Below are positions 38,149 to 46,700 of a stretch of 63,100 bases of DNA, one piece after another. Origin of the DNA: an uncultured delta proteobacterium (GTDB taxonomy: Bacteria; Myxococcota_A; Polyangia; Haliangiales; Haliangiaceae). Every line of letters begins with the position of its first letter. Within the stretch, counting starts at the first letter, position 1. Made by a program: the position numbers and the translations under genes. Where the stretch lies: assembly GCA_900696455.1 (NCBI GenBank), contig CAADGB010000537.1, forward strand, positions 1 through 63,100. The letters are read 5' to 3'. Below the pieces are notes generated by a model that saw only the letters and a program-made list of their open reading frames with translations, did not search any database and was not told the DNA's origin.

Positions 38149-41100
38149 GTGCCCGATCCGGTGGTGAGCTGGACGCCCGCCGAGCCGTGGCTGTGCGCCG
38201 AGCTCGCGCGCCACGCGCTGCGCGTCACGCTCGACGACGCGCCTCCCGTCCGCGCCGGCGCCACCGCGGCCTTCCGGGCCGAGCCCGGCTCCGGGGCCGG
38301 CGGCGATCCGGACGGCCCGCTCCTGGTGCTCGCGCTCGCCGCCGGCCGCGCCACGGTCGAGCTCGCGCCCGCGGACGCCCTGCCCCCGGGCCACCGCTGG
38401 CGCCGGGCGTGGGCGCTCGAGCTGTCCCGCGGCGACCAGCGCTGGCTGCTCACCCCCGACGGCCCGCCGGCGACGGTCGACGACGCGGGACGCGCGCCGC
38501 TCCAGCTCCGCCTCCGAGCGCAGCCGCCGTCCCTCTCGCGCGTGCTCGGCGGCGAGGTCGTCGAGCTCCCGCTCGGCGACGCGGCCCATCACCGCTACAC
38601 GCGACAGTCGAGCCAGGCCGCGATGGCGAGCATCGACGGCACCCCGTGGATGGCGCCGACCGCCGCCGAGGCCGCGCCGTGGTGGGAGCTCGATCTGGGC
38701 GCGGCCACGTACGTCGACGCGCTCCGCCTCGAGCTCGAGCGCGTGCCGCCGGGCGCGCGGCTCGAGCTCCACGGCTTCACCTTCGCCTCACCGGCGGGAT
38801 CGCCACCGGCGGGCTGTCACCGCCGCCAGCTCGCGCTCGACGCCGGCGCGTCGGTGTCCGTCGAGCTGCCGCTGGGCGAGGTCGCGCGCCACCTCCGCAT
38901 CACGCTGCGCCCGTCGCCCGGCACGACCGCCGCCCTGGCCATCGCGGCGTGCGAGGTGGCCGCGGTGCCGCTGTTCGCCGGCTCGCTCGCCGCCACGATG
39001 CGGCGCGCGTTCGCGCTCCACGCCGCCCGGCCGCTGGTGCTGGACGTCGACGAGCGCGGCGAATACCGGCCGGTGCTTACCTACGGCGAGCTGTGGCACC
39101 GCGCCGCCGCGCTCGCCCGCGGGCTCGCGGCGCGCCTCGAGGCCGATCCGGCCGCGACCCGCGGCGACCGGATCTTCCTGGCCATCGCCACCCGCAACCG
39201 CCCGGCGTGGCTCATGGCCGATCTGGCGGCGCTCCTGCGGGGCTACGTCTCGGTGCCGGTGGCGCCCGACGCTCCGGAGGAGCGCACCGCGCGCGTCCTC
39301 GAGCTCGCCCGCCCGGCCGCGCTGGTCTGCGAGGGCGGCGACGCTGACCGCCTGGCCGGGCTCGCGCCGTGGGCGCGGCTCGTCGTCGTGTGCGAAGACG
39401 GCGACGACGCCCTTCGACTCGGCCGCGCTGCCGCTCGGCCGGCTCAGGGCGAACGGGAGAACGGCCCCGGCCCCGACCTCAAGCCGGGCGCGGGTTCGGA
39501 TGCGGGCGCGGGTTCGGATGCGGGCGCGGGTTCGGATGCGGGCGCGGGTTCGGATGCGGGCGCGGGGTCGGATGCGGGCGCGGGGTCGGATGCGGGCGCG
39601 GGGTCGGATGCGGGCGCGGGGTCGGATGCGGGGCCGGATCCGGGTGCGGGCGCGGGTTCGGATGCGGGCGCGGGTTCGGATGCGGGGCCGGATCCGGGTG
39701 CGGGGCTCCTCCCCGATCGGCCTGAGCCGGGCGAGCGTGAGCGAGCCCGCGTCGAAGGCCGACGCACGGCGCGCCAGGCGCCCGCCACCGTGCGGCTCCC
39801 CGCGCTCCTGGCGGAGGCCGCGGCCGCGGACGTCGCGCCTGCCGCGCCGCGGGCCGAGGACGACCTGTACGCGGTCCTCTTCACCAGCGGCAGCACCGGC
39901 ACCCCGCGCGGCGCGATGCGCAGCTACGCCACGTTCCACGCCATGCTGCCCACGTACGGCGTCGCCCAGCCGGCGCGCCACCTGTCGTTCCAGCCGCTGT
40001 CGCACCTGAGCGAGCGCATGTACCTGCCGGCGCTGCTCGTCCACGGCGCCGCGATCGCCTTCTCCCGCGGTGGCGCCCACCTGCTCGACGAGCTGCGCCG
40101 CCTCGAGCCGACGATGCTGGGCTCGGTGCCGCGCCTCTACGACGTGCTCCACGCCACCTACCAGCGCCGGCTGCGCGCCGCGCTCGCCGCCGAGCCCGAC
40201 ACGCCGCGCGCCACCCACGAGGCCCGCTGCCTGGCCGAGGCCCGGCGCGCCTTCGGCGGCCGCCTGCAGTCGCTGTCGGTGGGCAGCGCGCCGGTCAGCC
40301 CCGAGGTGCTGGCCTTCCTCCGCCGCTGCTTCGCCGGCCTCTGGGTCGCCGAAGGCTACGGCTCGACCGAGATCGGCACGATCGCCGTCGACGGCCGGGT
40401 CGCCGCCCACGTCGAGGTCAAGCTGGTGCCGGTGCCCGACCTCGCCGCCGCGCCCGGCGGCGCCGAGACCGGCGAGATCTGGGTGCGCACGCCGCACGCC
40501 ATCACCGGCTACCTCGGCGATCCCGCCGCCACCGCGGCCACCCGCGACGGCGACGGCTTCCTCGCCACCGGCGATCTCGGCGAGCGCCAGGCCGACGGCA
40601 CGGTCCGCGTCGTCGGTCGCCTGCGCAGCGCGGTCAAGCTGGCCCAGGGCGAGTTCGTCGCCGCCGAGCGCGTCGAGGCCGCGCTCGCCACCGCGCCCAT
40701 CGTCGATCGGGTCTACGTCCACGCCGCTGCCGGCGCGCCCGCCCTGTCGGCGCTCATCTTCCCGGCGCGCGACGCGCTCGCCGAGCTCCTCGCCGCCCCG
40801 GCCGCCACGCCGCTCGCCGACCTCGTCGCGCGAGCCGAGGCCGCCCCTGCGGCGCTCGCCGCGCTGCGCGCCCATGGCCGGCGCGCCGGCCTCGCCGCCT
40901 GGGAGCAGCCGCGCGCGGTGCTCCTCGCCGCGACCCCGCCCACCGTCGGCGATGGGCTGCTCACCGCCAGCGGCAAGCTCGCCCGCGGCGCCATCGCGCG
41001 TCGGTTCGGCGCCGCCCTCACCGCCCTTGCCTGCGGCGACGCACCACCGGACGACCTCGCGATCACCTCCGCCTCCACCTCCACCTCCACCTCCACCTCC

Positions 41101-42696
41101 ACCTCCACCTCCACCTCCACCTCCTCCGCCGCCGCCGCCTCCGCCTCCGCCGCCGCCTCCGCCTCCGCCTCCGCCTCCACCTCCACCTCCACCTCCACCT
41201 CCGCCTCCACCTCCGCCGCCGCCTCCGCCTCCTCCGCCGCCTCCGCCTCCACCTCCGCCGCCGCCTCCGCCGCAACCGCCTCCCCATCCGCCACCACGAC
41301 CGCCGCGCCGGCCTCCGCCACCACCGCGCTCGCCGCGCGCCTCGCCGCCATCGTCGGCCACACCCTCGGCCGCCCCATCGGCCTCACCGAGCCGCTGGCC
41401 GCCGCCGGCGTCGACTCGCTGGCCGCCGCCGAGATCCTGGCCGCGCTCGGCGACGACCTCGGCCGCGACGTGCCGCTCGCCCTCTGGTTCGCGGCCGCCA
41501 CCATCGACGAGCTCGCCGCGCGCCTCACCCGCGTCACCCCGGACGACGACGCCTCGTCCCCGCGCGCCCAGGCCGTCGCCGACCTCGCCGCCGGCCCCCC
41601 CCTCCCGGCCCCCCTGCCCGCGGCGCGCCTGCCGCTCACGACCGTCCTCCTCACCGGCGCCACCGGCTTCCTCGGCGCGCACCTGGTCGAGACCCTGGTC
41701 GCCCACACCGCGCTGCGCGTGGTCTGCCTGGTGCGCGCCACCGACGACGACGGCGCGACCGCCCGCCTCGCCGCCGCCCTCGCCCGCCACGGCGTCGCCG
41801 CCCCGCCGCCGGGCCGCGTGCGCGCCCTCGCCGCCGACCTCGCCGCGCCCGCCCTCGGCCTGGCGCCCGCCGCCCGCGACCGGCTCGCCGCCGAGGTCGA
41901 CGCCGTCGTCCACGCCGGCGCGGTGGTGTCGTGGCTCGCGCCGTACGCCGGCCTCCGCGCCGCCAACGTCGGCGGCACCCGCGCCCTGCTCGAGCTCGCC
42001 GCCAGCGGCGACCGCGCCCGCCCCTTCCACCTCGTCTCCACCATCAGCACCGCGCCGGCCGACGGCGACGAGCGCACGATCCTCGACGCGCCCACCGCGC
42101 TGGCCAGCACGCCCTACGCCCTGTCCAAGTGGATCGCCGAGGTCCACGCCCGCCGCGCCGCCGCCGCCGGCCTGCCGCTCGCCGTCTACCGCCCCGCGCT
42201 CATCGCCGGGCACAGCCGGCGTGGCGGCGGCAACCCCGACGACTTCCTCCACCGCTACCTGGCCGCCGTCGCCGAGCTCGGCCTCTACCTCGACCTCGCC
42301 GACGCCACCCTCGACATGACCCCGGTCGACTTCGTGGCCCGCGCGATCGCGGCGCTCCTGATCGCCGCCCCCGCCGGCGGCGACACCTACCACCTGGCCA
42401 ACGTCGATCAGTCGTTCAGCTACGCGCGCCTCGGCCGCGCCCTGGTCGCCGCCGGCGTCGCCGCGCGCCCGGCGCCCTACGCCGAGTTCCGCGCCGCGCT
42501 CCTCGCCGCGCCGTCGTCGCGCCTCGCCGCGCTCGCGTCGTTCTTCCCGGCCGCCGGCTTCGCCCTCGGCAGCGGACCGTGGCCGTGCGCCCGCACCGTC
42601 GCCGCCCTCGCCGCGCTCGGCGTCGCGCGCCCGCCGGCCGACGACGCGCTCGTCGCCCGCTACGTCCGCGCCAGCCTCGGGAATGGCCCCGGATGA
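38149..42696 (+). CDS. Carboxylic acid reductase-like enzyme with N-terminal discoidin-like domain
   Basis: A 1515-residue enzyme expected to turn a carboxylic acid into an aldehyde using ATP and NAD(P)H. Residues 1-145 are unassigned. About 150-275 look like an F5/8 type C fold (WWELDLGAATYVDALRLELE). The adenylation domain follows from about 285 (A3 LFTSGSTGTPRG near 576; YGSTEIG; end of domain ASGKLARG near 950), a Ser/Thr/Ala linker (973-1047), a carrier domain (GVDSL, Ser near 1089) and a thioester reductase domain (TGATGFLG near 1169, YALSK near 1323). Residues 421-538 are an in-frame repeat insertion. An FAAL-type peptide reductase is the alternative. Confidence 0.87.
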   Translation: MPDPVVSWTPAEPWLCAELARHALRVTLDDAPPVRAGATAAFRAEPGSGAGGDPDGPLLVLALAAGRATVELAPADALPPGHRWRRAWALELSRGDQRWLLTPDGPPATVDDAGRAPLQLRLRAQPPSLSRVLGGEVVELPLGDAAHHRYTRQSSQAAMASIDGTPWMAPTAAEAAPWWELDLGAATYVDALRLELERVPPGARLELHGFTFASPAGSPPAGCHRRQLALDAGASVSVELPLGEVARHLRITLRPSPGTTAALAIAACEVAAVPLFAGSLAATMRRAFALHAARPLVLDVDERGEYRPVLTYGELWHRAAALARGLAARLEADPAATRGDRIFLAIATRNRPAWLMADLAALLRGYVSVPVAPDAPEERTARVLELARPAALVCEGGDADRLAGLAPWARLVVVCEDGDDALRLGRAAARPAQGERENGPGPDLKPGAGSDAGAGSDAGAGSDAGAGSDAGAGSDAGAGSDAGAGSDAGAGSDAGPDPGAGAGSDAGAGSDAGPDPGAGLLPDRPEPGERERARVEGRRTARQAPATVRLPALLAEAAAADVAPAAPRAEDDLYAVLFTSGSTGTPRGAMRSYATFHAMLPTYGVAQPARHLSFQPLSHLSERMYLPALLVHGAAIAFSRGGAHLLDELRRLEPTMLGSVPRLYDVLHATYQRRLRAALAAEPDTPRATHEARCLAEARRAFGGRLQSLSVGSAPVSPEVLAFLRRCFAGLWVAEGYGSTEIGTIAVDGRVAAHVEVKLVPVPDLAAAPGGAETGEIWVRTPHAITGYLGDPAATAATRDGDGFLATGDLGERQADGTVRVVGRLRSAVKLAQGEFVAAERVEAALATAPIVDRVYVHAAAGAPALSALIFPARDALAELLAAPAATPLADLVARAEAAPAALAALRAHGRRAGLAAWEQPRAVLLAATPPTVGDGLLTASGKLARGAIARRFGAALTALACGDAPPDDLAITSASTSTSTSTSTSTSTSTSSAAAASASAAASASASASTSTSTSTSASTSAAASASSAASASTSAAASAATASPSATTTAAPASATTALAARLAAIVGHTLGRPIGLTEPLAAAGVDSLAAAEILAALGDDLGRDVPLALWFAAATIDELAARLTRVTPDDDASSPRAQAVADLAAGPPLPAPLPAARLPLTTVLLTGATGFLGAHLVETLVAHTALRVVCLVRATDDDGATARLAAALARHGVAAPPPGRVRALAADLAAPALGLAPAARDRLAAEVDAVVHAGAVVSWLAPYAGLRAANVGGTRALLELAASGDRARPFHLVSTISTAPADGDERTILDAPTALASTPYALSKWIAEVHARRAAAAGLPLAVYRPALIAGHSRRGGGNPDDFLHRYLAAVAELGLYLDLADATLDMTPVDFVARAIAALLIAAPAGGDTYHLANVDQSFSYARLGRALVAAGVAARPAPYAEFRAALLAAPSSRLAALASFFPAAGFALGSGPWPCARTVAALAALGVARPPADDALVARYVRASLGNGPG
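39411..39764. repeat. REP-arm/minisatellite composite inserted in frame in the reductase gene
   Basis: The left arm 39411-39456 (CCTTCGACTCGGCCGCGCTG...CTCAGGGCGAACGG) and right arm 39713-39764 (CGATCGGCCTGAGCCGG...GTCGAAGGCCGACG) are inverted relatives of the intergenic arms. Between them, about 39487-39704, the 18-bp unit GCGGGCGCGGGTTCGGAT repeats, coding eight GAGSDA units, GPDPGA, two more GAGSDA and GPDPGA. The composite occupies residues 421-538 of the protein, between a VVCEDGDDA strand and the P-loop region, where other adenylating enzymes have a short loop. Confidence 0.88.
41068..41290. repeat. TCC-ACC/GCC low-complexity tract encoding a Ser/Thr/Ala linker
   Basis: A run of TCCACC and TCCGCC triplet pairs, about 220 bp, translated as alternating Ser with Thr or Ala between the adenylation and carrier domains. 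The minus-strand reading is a poly-Gly artefact. Confidence 0.9.
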
Positions 42697-42736
42697 TAAC
42701 AAGGCGGCACCGCCGCACCTACCGCCGTCGCTCCTA

Positions 42737-42751
42737 TTGACGCAAAGTCAA
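42737..42751. promoter_or_regulatory. Operator candidate TTGAC-N5-GTCAA
   Basis: A perfect 5-bp inverted repeat around GCAAA, 20 bp upstream of the ATG at 42772 and 10 bp before its GGAGGA ribosome site. The geometry suits a TetR-family dimer. No such regulator gene is in the window. The 75-bp gap is the only break before a three-gene coupled operon. Confidence 0.6.
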
Positions 42752-42771
42752 CAGCGAAGCCGGAGGACATC

Positions 42772-43686
42772 ATGGACGCGAGCCCCACCGCCACCGCCAC
42801 TGTCGCCACCGCCACCGCCGCCGCCTCGGCCGCCATCCCCCGCCGCCAGGTCGACTTCGCGTTCGATCCGGCGCAGGTGCCCGCCGACTGGTACCGCGAC
42901 GACGCCTTCCTCTCGACGTTCCTCGACGCGCTGTCGCTGCTCTTCCCCGAGGGCGAGCGCTTCTTCGTCGAGTCGGTCAAGAAGCTGCGCCACCACGTCG
43001 CCGATCCCGGGCTCGCCGCCGCGGTCACCGGCTTCATCGGCCAGGAGGCGATGCACGGCAAGGAGCACCGCGCCTTCAACCAGATGCTCGCCGGCCACGG
43101 CCTGACCACGGCGCCGCGGCTCGAGCGCCAGCTCGAGGGCCTGCTCCGCCTCGTGCGCCGCGCCCTGCCCGCGCGCTCGCAGCTCGCCGCCACCTGCGCC
43201 CTCGAGCACTTCACCGCGATGATGGCCGAGGCCGCGCTCCGCCACGCCGGGATGCGCGACGCCATGCACCCGACGGTGCGCCCGCTGTGGGTGTGGCACG
43301 CCCTCGCGGAGAACGAGCACAAGGCGGTGGCCTTCGACGTCTACCGCGCCGCCGGCGGCGGCTACGCCCGCCGCGCCGGCATCATGGTCCTGACCACGCT
43401 GGTCTTCTTCGCCTTCACCGCGTGGGTGCACGGGCACTTCCTCGCCGAGCGCCGGCTGCTGCGGCGGCCGTGGCGCTGGGCCCGCGGGCTCGCGCACATG
43501 TGGCTCTACCCGGGCTGGTTCACGCGCCTGGTGCCGGCCTACCTCGCCTACTTCCGACCCGGGTTCCACCCCGACGACCGCGACACCTCCGCGCTCCTGG
43601 CGGCGTGGCGCGAGCGCCTGTTCGGCGAGCACGGCGAGCTGCGCGACAACCTGCGCGGCGCGTGGGTCACGCCGGAGGTGGCGTGA
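42772..43686 (+). CDS. Predicted metal-dependent hydrolase (PF10118 family)
   Basis: A 304-residue ferritin-like helical protein. Metal-ligand candidates lie in FIGQEAMHGKEH, ALEHFTAMM and WHALAENEHKAVAFDVY, the Glu/His pattern of this family. A hydrophobic segment at about 205-222 (IMVLTTLVFFAFTAWVH) suggests membrane association. The N-terminal 25 residues are Ala/Thr-rich and disordered. Genes of this family often accompany monooxygenases and SDRs in lipid or steroid-type catabolism, as here. Its stop overlaps the next ATG (TGATG). Confidence 0.85.
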   Translation: MDASPTATATVATATAAASAAIPRRQVDFAFDPAQVPADWYRDDAFLSTFLDALSLLFPEGERFFVESVKKLRHHVADPGLAAAVTGFIGQEAMHGKEHRAFNQMLAGHGLTTAPRLERQLEGLLRLVRRALPARSQLAATCALEHFTAMMAEAALRHAGMRDAMHPTVRPLWVWHALAENEHKAVAFDVYRAAGGGYARRAGIMVLTTLVFFAFTAWVHGHFLAERRLLRRPWRWARGLAHMWLYPGWFTRLVPAYLAYFRPGFHPDDRDTSALLAAWRERLFGEHGELRDNLRGAWVTPEVA

Positions 43687-45251
43687 TGAGCGCGGCCGCC
43701 AGCGCGGCGCCCGCCGCCGGCGCGCGCGAGCGGGTGAGGGTCGTCATCATCGGCTCCGGCTTCGCCGGGCTCGGCCTCGCGATCAAGCTGCGCGAGGCCG
43801 GCGTCGACGACTTCGTCATCCTCGAGCGCGCCGACGCCATCGGCGGCACCTGGCGCGACAACCACTACCCGGGCTGCGCCTGCGACGTGCCGGCGCACCT
43901 CTACTCCTACTCGTTCTTCGGCAACCCCGACTGGTCGGAGACCTACGCCCCGCAGCCCGAGCTCCGGGCCTACACCGAGCGCTGCGCCGCGCGCTGGCAG
44001 CTCCACCGCTTCGTCCGCTTCGGCGCCGAGGTCACGGCCGCCGAGCTCGACGAGGCCGCCGCCACCTGGACCGTGCACACCCGCGACGGCCGCCGCTTCG
44101 TCGGCGATGTCGTGGTCGCCGCCATCGGCGGCCTCAGCCGGCCGCTGGTGCCGCGGCTGCCCGGGCTCGAGCGCTTCGCCGGCCCGACCTGGCACTCGGC
44201 GGCCTGGAACCACGACGTCCCGCTCGCCGGCAAGACCGTCGCCGCGATCGGCACCGGCGCCAGCGCGATCCAGTTCGTGCCGAAGCTCGCCCCCGAGGTC
44301 GCCCGCCTCCACCTGTTCCAGCGCACGCCGCCGTGGATCCTGCCCCGGCGCGAGCGCGCCTTCAGCGCCCGCGAGCGGGCCGCCTTCCGGGTCGTGCCCG
44401 GGCTGCGCCGCCTGCACCGAGCCCAGCTCTACCTCGGCCACGAGCTACGCGCGCTGCCGTTCACCGTCGAGCCCAGGCTCCTGCGCCTGCTCGAGCCGGT
44501 GGCCCGCCGCCACCTCGCCCGCCAGGTCCCGGATCCGGCGCTGCGCGCCCGCCTCACCCCGGCCTACGTCATGGGCTGCAAGCGCATCCTCATCTCCAAC
44601 GACTACTACCCGGCGGTGGCGCGCGCCAACGTCGAGCTGGTGACCGACGGCATCCGCGAGCTCACCGCCCGCGGCGTGGTCACCACCGACGGCCGCGAGC
44701 GGGCGGTCGACGCGATCGTCTTCGGCACCGGCTTCGACATCCACGACTACCTGGGCGGGCTGCGCGTGATCGGCCGCGGCGGCGAGGAGCTGGGCGCGCG
44801 CTGGCGGACCAGCCCCGAGGCCTACCTGGGGACGATGGCGCCCGGCTTCCCCAACCTGTTCACGATGGTCGGCCCCAACACCGGGCTCGGCCACAACTCG
44901 ATCATCTTCATGATCGAGTGCCAGCTCCGCCTGATCATGTCGTGCCTGCGCCGCATGCGGACCCACGCCCTGGCGACGATCGAGCCGCGCGCCGACGTCA
45001 CCCGCGCCTACAACGACGAGCTGCAGCGGCGGCTCGCCGGCACGGTGTGGATGACCGGCTGCACGAGCTGGTACCAGAACGCGGCCGGCAAGAACACGAC
45101 CCTGTGGCCGGGCTTCACCCTCGAGTTCGCCGCGCGCACCCGCCGGATGCGCCCGGCCGACTACGTGCTGCGCCGCCGCGACGAGCTGCCGGCGCGGGCT
45201 CCCGCCGGCGTCGCCGCGGGTGTACCGTCGGTGCCCGGGAGAGCCGCATGA
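43686..45251 (+). CDS. Baeyer-Villiger-type flavin monooxygenase
   Basis: A 521-residue FAD- and NADPH-dependent monooxygenase. FAD loop GSGFAGLG (about residues 22-29), GGTWRDNHYPGCACDVP, the family fingerprint FAGPTWHSAAW, the second dinucleotide motif GTGASAIQ, and the C-terminal ATG-type motif FGTGFD. Closest in layout to the EthA/MymA/cyclohexanone-type enzymes that oxidise ketones or long-chain substrates. It sits between the PF10118 hydrolase and an SDR, the company kept by MymA and SadH in the mycobacterial mymA operon; equivalence is inference. The stop overlaps the next start (ATGA). Confidence 0.92.
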   Translation: MSAAASAAPAAGARERVRVVIIGSGFAGLGLAIKLREAGVDDFVILERADAIGGTWRDNHYPGCACDVPAHLYSYSFFGNPDWSETYAPQPELRAYTERCAARWQLHRFVRFGAEVTAAELDEAAATWTVHTRDGRRFVGDVVVAAIGGLSRPLVPRLPGLERFAGPTWHSAAWNHDVPLAGKTVAAIGTGASAIQFVPKLAPEVARLHLFQRTPPWILPRRERAFSARERAAFRVVPGLRRLHRAQLYLGHELRALPFTVEPRLLRLLEPVARRHLARQVPDPALRARLTPAYVMGCKRILISNDYYPAVARANVELVTDGIRELTARGVVTTDGRERAVDAIVFGTGFDIHDYLGGLRVIGRGGEELGARWRTSPEAYLGTMAPGFPNLFTMVGPNTGLGHNSIIFMIECQLRLIMSCLRRMRTHALATIEPRADVTRAYNDELQRRLAGTVWMTGCTSWYQNAAGKNTTLWPGFTLEFAARTRRMRPADYVLRRRDELPARAPAGVAAGVPSVPGRAA

Positions 45252-46078
45252 AGATCGGATCCGACACCCGCGCCGTCGTCACCGGCGCCGGCAGCGGCCT
45301 GGGCGCCGCCCTGTGCGACCTGCTGGTGGCCCGGGGCGCCCGGGTCATCGCCGCCGACATCGACGAGGACGCCGCCCGCGCCACCGCCCGCCGCGGCGGC
45401 GCCGCCGTCCACGCCGTGCGCTGCGACGTCGCCCGCCTCGCCGACATCGAGGCCATGGCCGCCGCCGCCGACGCCCACCTCGGCGGCGTCGACCTCGTGG
45501 TCAACAACGCCGGCGTCGCCGTCGCCGGCAAGGTCGGCGAGGTGCCGATCGAGGACTGGCGGTGGGCGCTCGACGTCAACCTGTGGGGCGTGATCCACGG
45601 CTGCCACGTCTTCGCGCCCCGCCTCGAGCGCCAGCGCCGGGGCCACATCGTCAACGTGGCCTCCGCCGCCGGCCTGCTGTCGCCGCCGCGCATGGCGCCG
45701 TACAACACGACCAAGGCCGCGGTCGTCGCCCTGTCCGAGACCCTGCACGCCGACCTCGCGCCCCACGGCGTCGGCGTGACCGTCCTGTGCCCGACCTTCT
45801 TCTGCACCAACCTGGTCAAGACCGCGCGCACCTCGGCCGACCCGGCGCTGCGGGCGGCCGCCCGCAACCTGGTCGAGAACAGCAAGGTGTCGGCGGCGAC
45901 GATCGCCCGCGCCACCCTCGACGGCGTCGAGCGCGGCGAGCTGGTGGTCGCGCCCCAGGCCGACGGCCGCTGGGCGTGGCGCCTCAAGCGCCTGGCGCCC
46001 GCCGTCTACCTGCGCCTCAGCCGCCGCCTGGCCCAGGCCATGGTCGCGCGCCGGGCCGCGCCCGGCGAGGGCTACTGA
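45248..46078 (+). CDS. SDR family oxidoreductase (SadH-like)
   Basis: A 276-residue short-chain dehydrogenase. TGAGSGLG at 12-19, ADIDED after strand two (NAD preference), NNAGVA, catalytic Ser in ASAAG, YNTTK. The C-terminal helix (APAVYLRLSRRLAQAMVARR) is extended relative to plain SDRs, as in the SadH group next to flavin monooxygenases. It probably oxidises or reduces the alcohol/ketone handled by the preceding enzyme. GGGAGAG precedes the ATG. Confidence 0.88.
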   Translation: MKIGSDTRAVVTGAGSGLGAALCDLLVARGARVIAADIDEDAARATARRGGAAVHAVRCDVARLADIEAMAAAADAHLGGVDLVVNNAGVAVAGKVGEVPIEDWRWALDVNLWGVIHGCHVFAPRLERQRRGHIVNVASAAGLLSPPRMAPYNTTKAAVVALSETLHADLAPHGVGVTVLCPTFFCTNLVKTARTSADPALRAAARNLVENSKVSAATIARATLDGVERGELVVAPQADGRWAWRLKRLAPAVYLRLSRRLAQAMVARRAAPGEGY

Positions 46079-46087
46079 GCGGCGGCC

Positions 46088-46693
46088 GTGGCCGGCCGGC
46101 GCCCGCTCGTCCTCGACGTCCCGGTCTTCGCCCAGCGCGAGGCCGAGTGCGGCAACACCTCGCTCAAGGCGGCGCTGTGGCACCTCGGCCGGCGGTTCAG
46201 CGCCGCCCACCTCGGCCGGCTCGCCGGGCTCACCCCCGACGGGATCGACCACGGCGGCCTGATCGACGCCGCCCGCCGCGCCGGCGCCGCGGTCTACGCG
46301 CGCGCCGACGGCTCCCTCGCCGACCTCCGCTGGTTCGTCGGCCGCGGCCTCCCGGTGCTGGTCGGCTGGTGGTCGATGGGCCCCGACGACGCGCCCTTCG
46401 ATCCGCGCTGGTCGCGGCCGGAGCGCCGCGCCCGCGACTGCGGCCACTACTCGGTGATCGCCGGCAGCGACGGGCCCCGCCTGCTCCTGGTCGACCCGCA
46501 GTGGACGTCGGCGCGCGGCCGGCCGCGGGTGGTGGGGCGGCGCTGGGTCGCGGCCCGCCAGTTCGACGCCGTCTGGTACGACACCGACGGCCCCGGCTAC
46601 CGCCCGGTGCGGCGGTGGCTGATGGTGGCCCACCACGGCGGCGAGCGCTTCGCGGCGCGCCGCGGCGGCGGCCGGGACCACGCCGCCCTATGA
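46088..46693 (+). CDS. C39-like peptidase domain protein
   Basis: A 201-residue papain-fold protein with the C39 triad: Cys21 in QREAECGNTSL, His120 in DCGHYSVIAG and Asp136 in LLVDPQW. There is no signal peptide, transmembrane part or ABC domain, so it is a stand-alone cytosolic domain, unlike bacteriocin transporters. The GTG start is 9 bp after the SDR stop, so it is probably in the same operon, but no link to that chemistry is obvious. Confidence 0.8.
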   Translation: MAGRRPLVLDVPVFAQREAECGNTSLKAALWHLGRRFSAAHLGRLAGLTPDGIDHGGLIDAARRAGAAVYARADGSLADLRWFVGRGLPVLVGWWSMGPDDAPFDPRWSRPERRARDCGHYSVIAGSDGPRLLLVDPQWTSARGRPRVVGRRWVAARQFDAVWYDTDGPGYRPVRRWLMVAHHGGERFAARRGGGRDHAAL

Positions 46694-46694
46694 T
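46689..46694 (+). promoter_or_regulatory. -10 box (TATGAT) of the ketopantoate reductase gene
   Basis: It ends 6 nt before the GTG at 46701 and overlaps the stop codon of the C39-like gene. It predicts a separate leaderless transcript for the reductase. Confidence 0.55.
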
Positions 46695-46700
46695 GTCGGC

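Noticed and set aside
38788-42702. 1304-codon minus-strand frame rich in Gly, opposite the carboxylic acid reductase
   Set aside because: It is the antisense shadow of a strongly supported enzyme; it reads as low-complexity Gly/Arg/Glu without domains.
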